Shown here piece by piece: positions 5,061-6,820 of a DNA stretch of 6,820 nt; the first letter of the stretch is position 1; every line of letters begins with the position of its first letter. A program made the position numbers and the translations under genes. Under the pieces are notes generated by a model that ran no database searches, had not been told where the DNA came from, and saw only the letters and a program-made list of their open reading frames with translations. Origin of the DNA: Rhodospirillum sp. UBA1311 (GTDB lineage: Bacteria; Pseudomonadota; Alphaproteobacteria; Rhodospirillales; Rhodospirillaceae); NCBI GenBank assembly GCA_002307145.1, contig DBTR01000057.1:29813-36632 (forward strand). The letters run 5' to 3'.

Positions 5061-5945
5061 ATGACCGATTTCGCACAGATTCCCGCTCACTCCGGCCGTT
5101 CCGCCGTCGCCGGGATCATGGGCTGGCCGGTGGCGCACAGCCAATCGCCGCGCCTGCACGCGTATTGGCTCAATCACTACGGCATCGATGGCGCGTACAT
5201 TCCGCTGCCGGTAATGCCGGACCGCCTGTCCGACGCGATCAACGGCTTGCGGGCCTTCGGCTTTCGCGGCGCGAACGTCACCATTCCGTTCAAGGAAGCG
5301 GTGATCCCGCTGATCGACGAGCTCACCCCGGTGGCGCGGCTGATCGGCGCGGTCAATACCCTGATCGTCGATGCCGACGGCAAGATCACCGGCACGAATA
5401 CCGATTCGCCCGGCTTCCTCGACAATCTCCGCCACGGCGCGCCGCAGTGGGATGCCCGGCGCCCCGCGGCCGTGATCGGCGCGGGTGGCGCTGCGCGCGC
5501 GGTATGTGCGGCGCTGCTCGGCGCGGGCGTGCCCGAGGTGCGGCTGTTCAACCGGACCTTCGACAAGGCGGAAACCCTCGCGGCCCATTTCCGTCCCTAT
5601 TTCAAATCGCCGATCCGTCCCCTGCCGCTTGAAGAGAAGGTTTGGGAAGGCTCGCTTGCCGAGGTCGGCGTGGTGGTCAACACCACCTCGCTCGGCATGA
5701 CCGGCCACCCGCCGATCGCTCTCGACCTCGGGCTGATCCCAGCCGACGCGGTGGTCGTCGACATCGTCTACAATCCGCTCCGCACGCCGTTCCTCGCCGC
5801 CGCCGAGGCGCGCGGCCTCGCCACCGTCGACGGTCTCGGGATGCTGCTGTTCCAGGCGCGCGCCGGGTTCCAGCACTGGTTCGGCGAGCTGCCCGAAGTC
5901 ACCGACGATCTGCGCGCCTACGTTCTCCAGGCGATGGGGGCGTGA
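5061..5945 (+). CDS. aroE: Shikimate dehydrogenase (NADP+)
   Basis: AroE reduces 3-dehydroshikimate to shikimate with NADPH in aromatic amino acid synthesis. From this start the protein has 294 residues. Shikimate-binding residues are visible in PVAHSQSP (Ser27, Ser29), ANVTIPFKEA (catalytic Lys78), GAVNT (Asn99), GTNTDSPGF (catalytic Asp115) and LLFQARAGF (Gln265). The Rossmann part has GAGGAARAV at 140-148 and NRT at 164-166, the NADP-type motif, then VVNTTSLGM and VYNPLRTPFL. Most relatives have NTDG where this one has NTDS, a mild change. The start is uncertain between ATG 5049 (four extra residues) and ATG 5061. I prefer 5061 because GGGA lies about 6 nt upstream and nothing Shine-Dalgarno-like precedes 5049. 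coaE follows after 7 bp. Confidence 0.95.
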   Translation: MTDFAQIPAHSGRSAVAGIMGWPVAHSQSPRLHAYWLNHYGIDGAYIPLPVMPDRLSDAINGLRAFGFRGANVTIPFKEAVIPLIDELTPVARLIGAVNTLIVDADGKITGTNTDSPGFLDNLRHGAPQWDARRPAAVIGAGGAARAVCAALLGAGVPEVRLFNRTFDKAETLAAHFRPYFKSPIRPLPLEEKVWEGSLAEVGVVVNTTSLGMTGHPPIALDLGLIPADAVVVDIVYNPLRTPFLAAAEARGLATVDGLGMLLFQARAGFQHWFGELPEVTDDLRAYVLQAMGA

Positions 5946-5952
5946 CGCGGAA

Positions 5953-6558
5953 ATGCGGGTGATCGGGCTGACCGGCTCCATCGGCATGGGCAAGAGCACC
6001 ACCGCCCGGATGCTGCGCCGCCTCGGCGTGCCGCTGCACGACGCCGACGCGGCGGTGCATCGGCTGACCGCGCCGGGCGGACCGGCGGTGGCGGCGATCG
6101 GGGCACGGTTCCCCGGCGTCGTCGACGAGACCGGGGCGGTCGATCGCAAGCGCCTCGGCGCCTGCGTGTTCGGCGACACGGCGGCGCTGAAAGACCTGGA
6201 AGCGATCCTCCACCCGCTGGTGCGCGACGCCGAGCGTCGCTTCCTCCAGCGCGCCCGCCGCGCCCGCAAGGCGGTGGTCGCCATCGATATTCCGCTGCTG
6301 TTCGAAACCGGAGGCGAAAATCGCTGCGATGCGGTATGGGTTGCCTCGGCGCCGCCGACGATCCAATCTCAGCGGGTGCTGCGTCGGCCGGGAATGAGCC
6401 GCGTCCGGCTGGAGGCGATCCGCGCCCGCCAAATCCCCGATGCGGTCAAGCGCAAGCGCGCCGATCTCGTCATCCCCACCGGGCTCGGCATGCGTTTCGC
6501 CTGGAACCGGGTGGTGCGCGGCCTCGCCCGCCTCAAAGCGCCGGAGTTGGAGAGCTAG
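5953..6558 (+). CDS. coaE: Dephospho-CoA kinase
   Basis: CoaE phosphorylates dephospho-CoA at the ribose 3'-OH, the last step of coenzyme A synthesis. The 201-residue length is typical. The P-loop GSIGMGKST is at residues 8-16 (Lys14). It is followed by HDADAAVHRL with Asp32, LEAILHPLV at 82-90, IPLLFETG at 113-120, and a C-terminal segment with RRPGMS, ARQIP, KRKRADLVIPTGLG. These correspond in order to the CoaE core, CoA-binding and lid regions. The gene begins 7 bp after the aroE stop and ends 2 bp before dnaQ, so the three look cotranscribed. The aroE-coaE-dnaQ order is common in alphaproteobacteria next to the origin. Confidence 0.96.
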   Translation: MRVIGLTGSIGMGKSTTARMLRRLGVPLHDADAAVHRLTAPGGPAVAAIGARFPGVVDETGAVDRKRLGACVFGDTAALKDLEAILHPLVRDAERRFLQRARRARKAVVAIDIPLLFETGGENRCDAVWVASAPPTIQSQRVLRRPGMSRVRLEAIRARQIPDAVKRKRADLVIPTGLGMRFAWNRVVRGLARLKAPELES

Positions 6559-6560
6559 GA

Positions 6561-6820
6561 ATGCGTGAAGTCGCCCTCGATACCGAAACCACCGGCCTCG
6601 ATCCGGATACCGGCGACCGCATCGTCGAAGTCGCGTGCGTCGAGCTGATCAACCACCAGCCGACCGACAACTTCTACCACGCCTACATTAATCCGATGCG
6701 TGCGATGCCCGAAGAGGCCGAGAAGATCCACGGCCTTTCCCCCGAGTTCCTCGCCGACAAGCCGGTGTTCGGCGAAATCGCCGACGATTTTCTCGCCTTC
6801 ATCGGCGATGCGCCGCTGGT
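6561..6820 (+). CDS. dnaQ: DNA polymerase III epsilon subunit, 3'-5' exonuclease (3' part outside window)
   Basis: DnaQ is the proofreading exonuclease of the replicative polymerase. Only the first 86 codons are visible. They begin MREVALDTETTGLDP, which carries the DEDD-family Exo I motif DTETTG with the metal-binding Asp7 and Glu9. This continues with RIVEVACVEL, FYHAYINPMR and the conserved IHGLSPEFL. The ATG at 6561 has GGAG 8 nt upstream, inside the end of coaE, and lies 2 bp after the coaE stop, so coupling is likely. Exo II and III motifs and the polymerase-binding tail lie beyond the right edge. Confidence 0.96.
   Translation, partial: MREVALDTETTGLDPDTGDRIVEVACVELINHQPTDNFYHAYINPMRAMPEEAEKIHGLSPEFLADKPVFGEIADDFLAFIGDAPL

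Overview
The window looks like a core chromosomal segment of a GC-rich alphaproteobacterium, probably of the Rhodospirillales type. The basis is gene order and protein character: rho, hemJ, hemH and hemE run leftward on the minus strand. A pyruvate,phosphate dikinase regulatory protein gene (the DUF299/UPF0085 or 'RP001' family), aroE, coaE and dnaQ run rightward on the plus strand. This divergent arrangement around a non-coding gap is the one known to flank the replication origins of Caulobacter crescentus (Cori) and Rickettsia prowazekii.

Layout. Bases 1-901 hold the N-terminal 300 codons of rho (the gene continues off the left edge), followed by a 212-bp leader. Bases 1114-3685 hold a tight haem cluster read right to left: hemE, then hemH (ATGA overlap), then hemJ (11-bp gap). 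Together they cover uroporphyrinogen III decarboxylation, protoporphyrinogen oxidation and iron insertion. Bases 3686-4149 are 464 bp of non-coding DNA that I interpret as the chromosomal origin, oriC. They contain an AT-rich stretch next to hemE, one perfect and two one-mismatch DnaA boxes, an exact IHF-consensus match, a cluster of GANTC sites, and several short direct and inverted repeats. No paired CtrA site (TTAA-N7-TTAA) is present. Bases 4150-6820 hold the rightward genes: the PPDK regulator, aroE (shikimate dehydrogenase), coaE (dephospho-CoA kinase) and the start of dnaQ (DNA polymerase III epsilon). The last three are spaced by 2-7 bp.

Every gene points away from the presumed origin, so all are transcribed in the direction of fork movement. 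The genes themselves are ordinary housekeeping genes. I see no mobile element, tRNA, rRNA, CRISPR array or defence system, and no sign of a wholly new system. The items that repay a second look are the fine structure of the putative oriC, a cysteine-rich C-terminal tail on ferrochelatase that suggests an iron-sulfur cluster, a HemJ that departs from several family-typical motifs, and the absence of maf from a cluster that often carries it.
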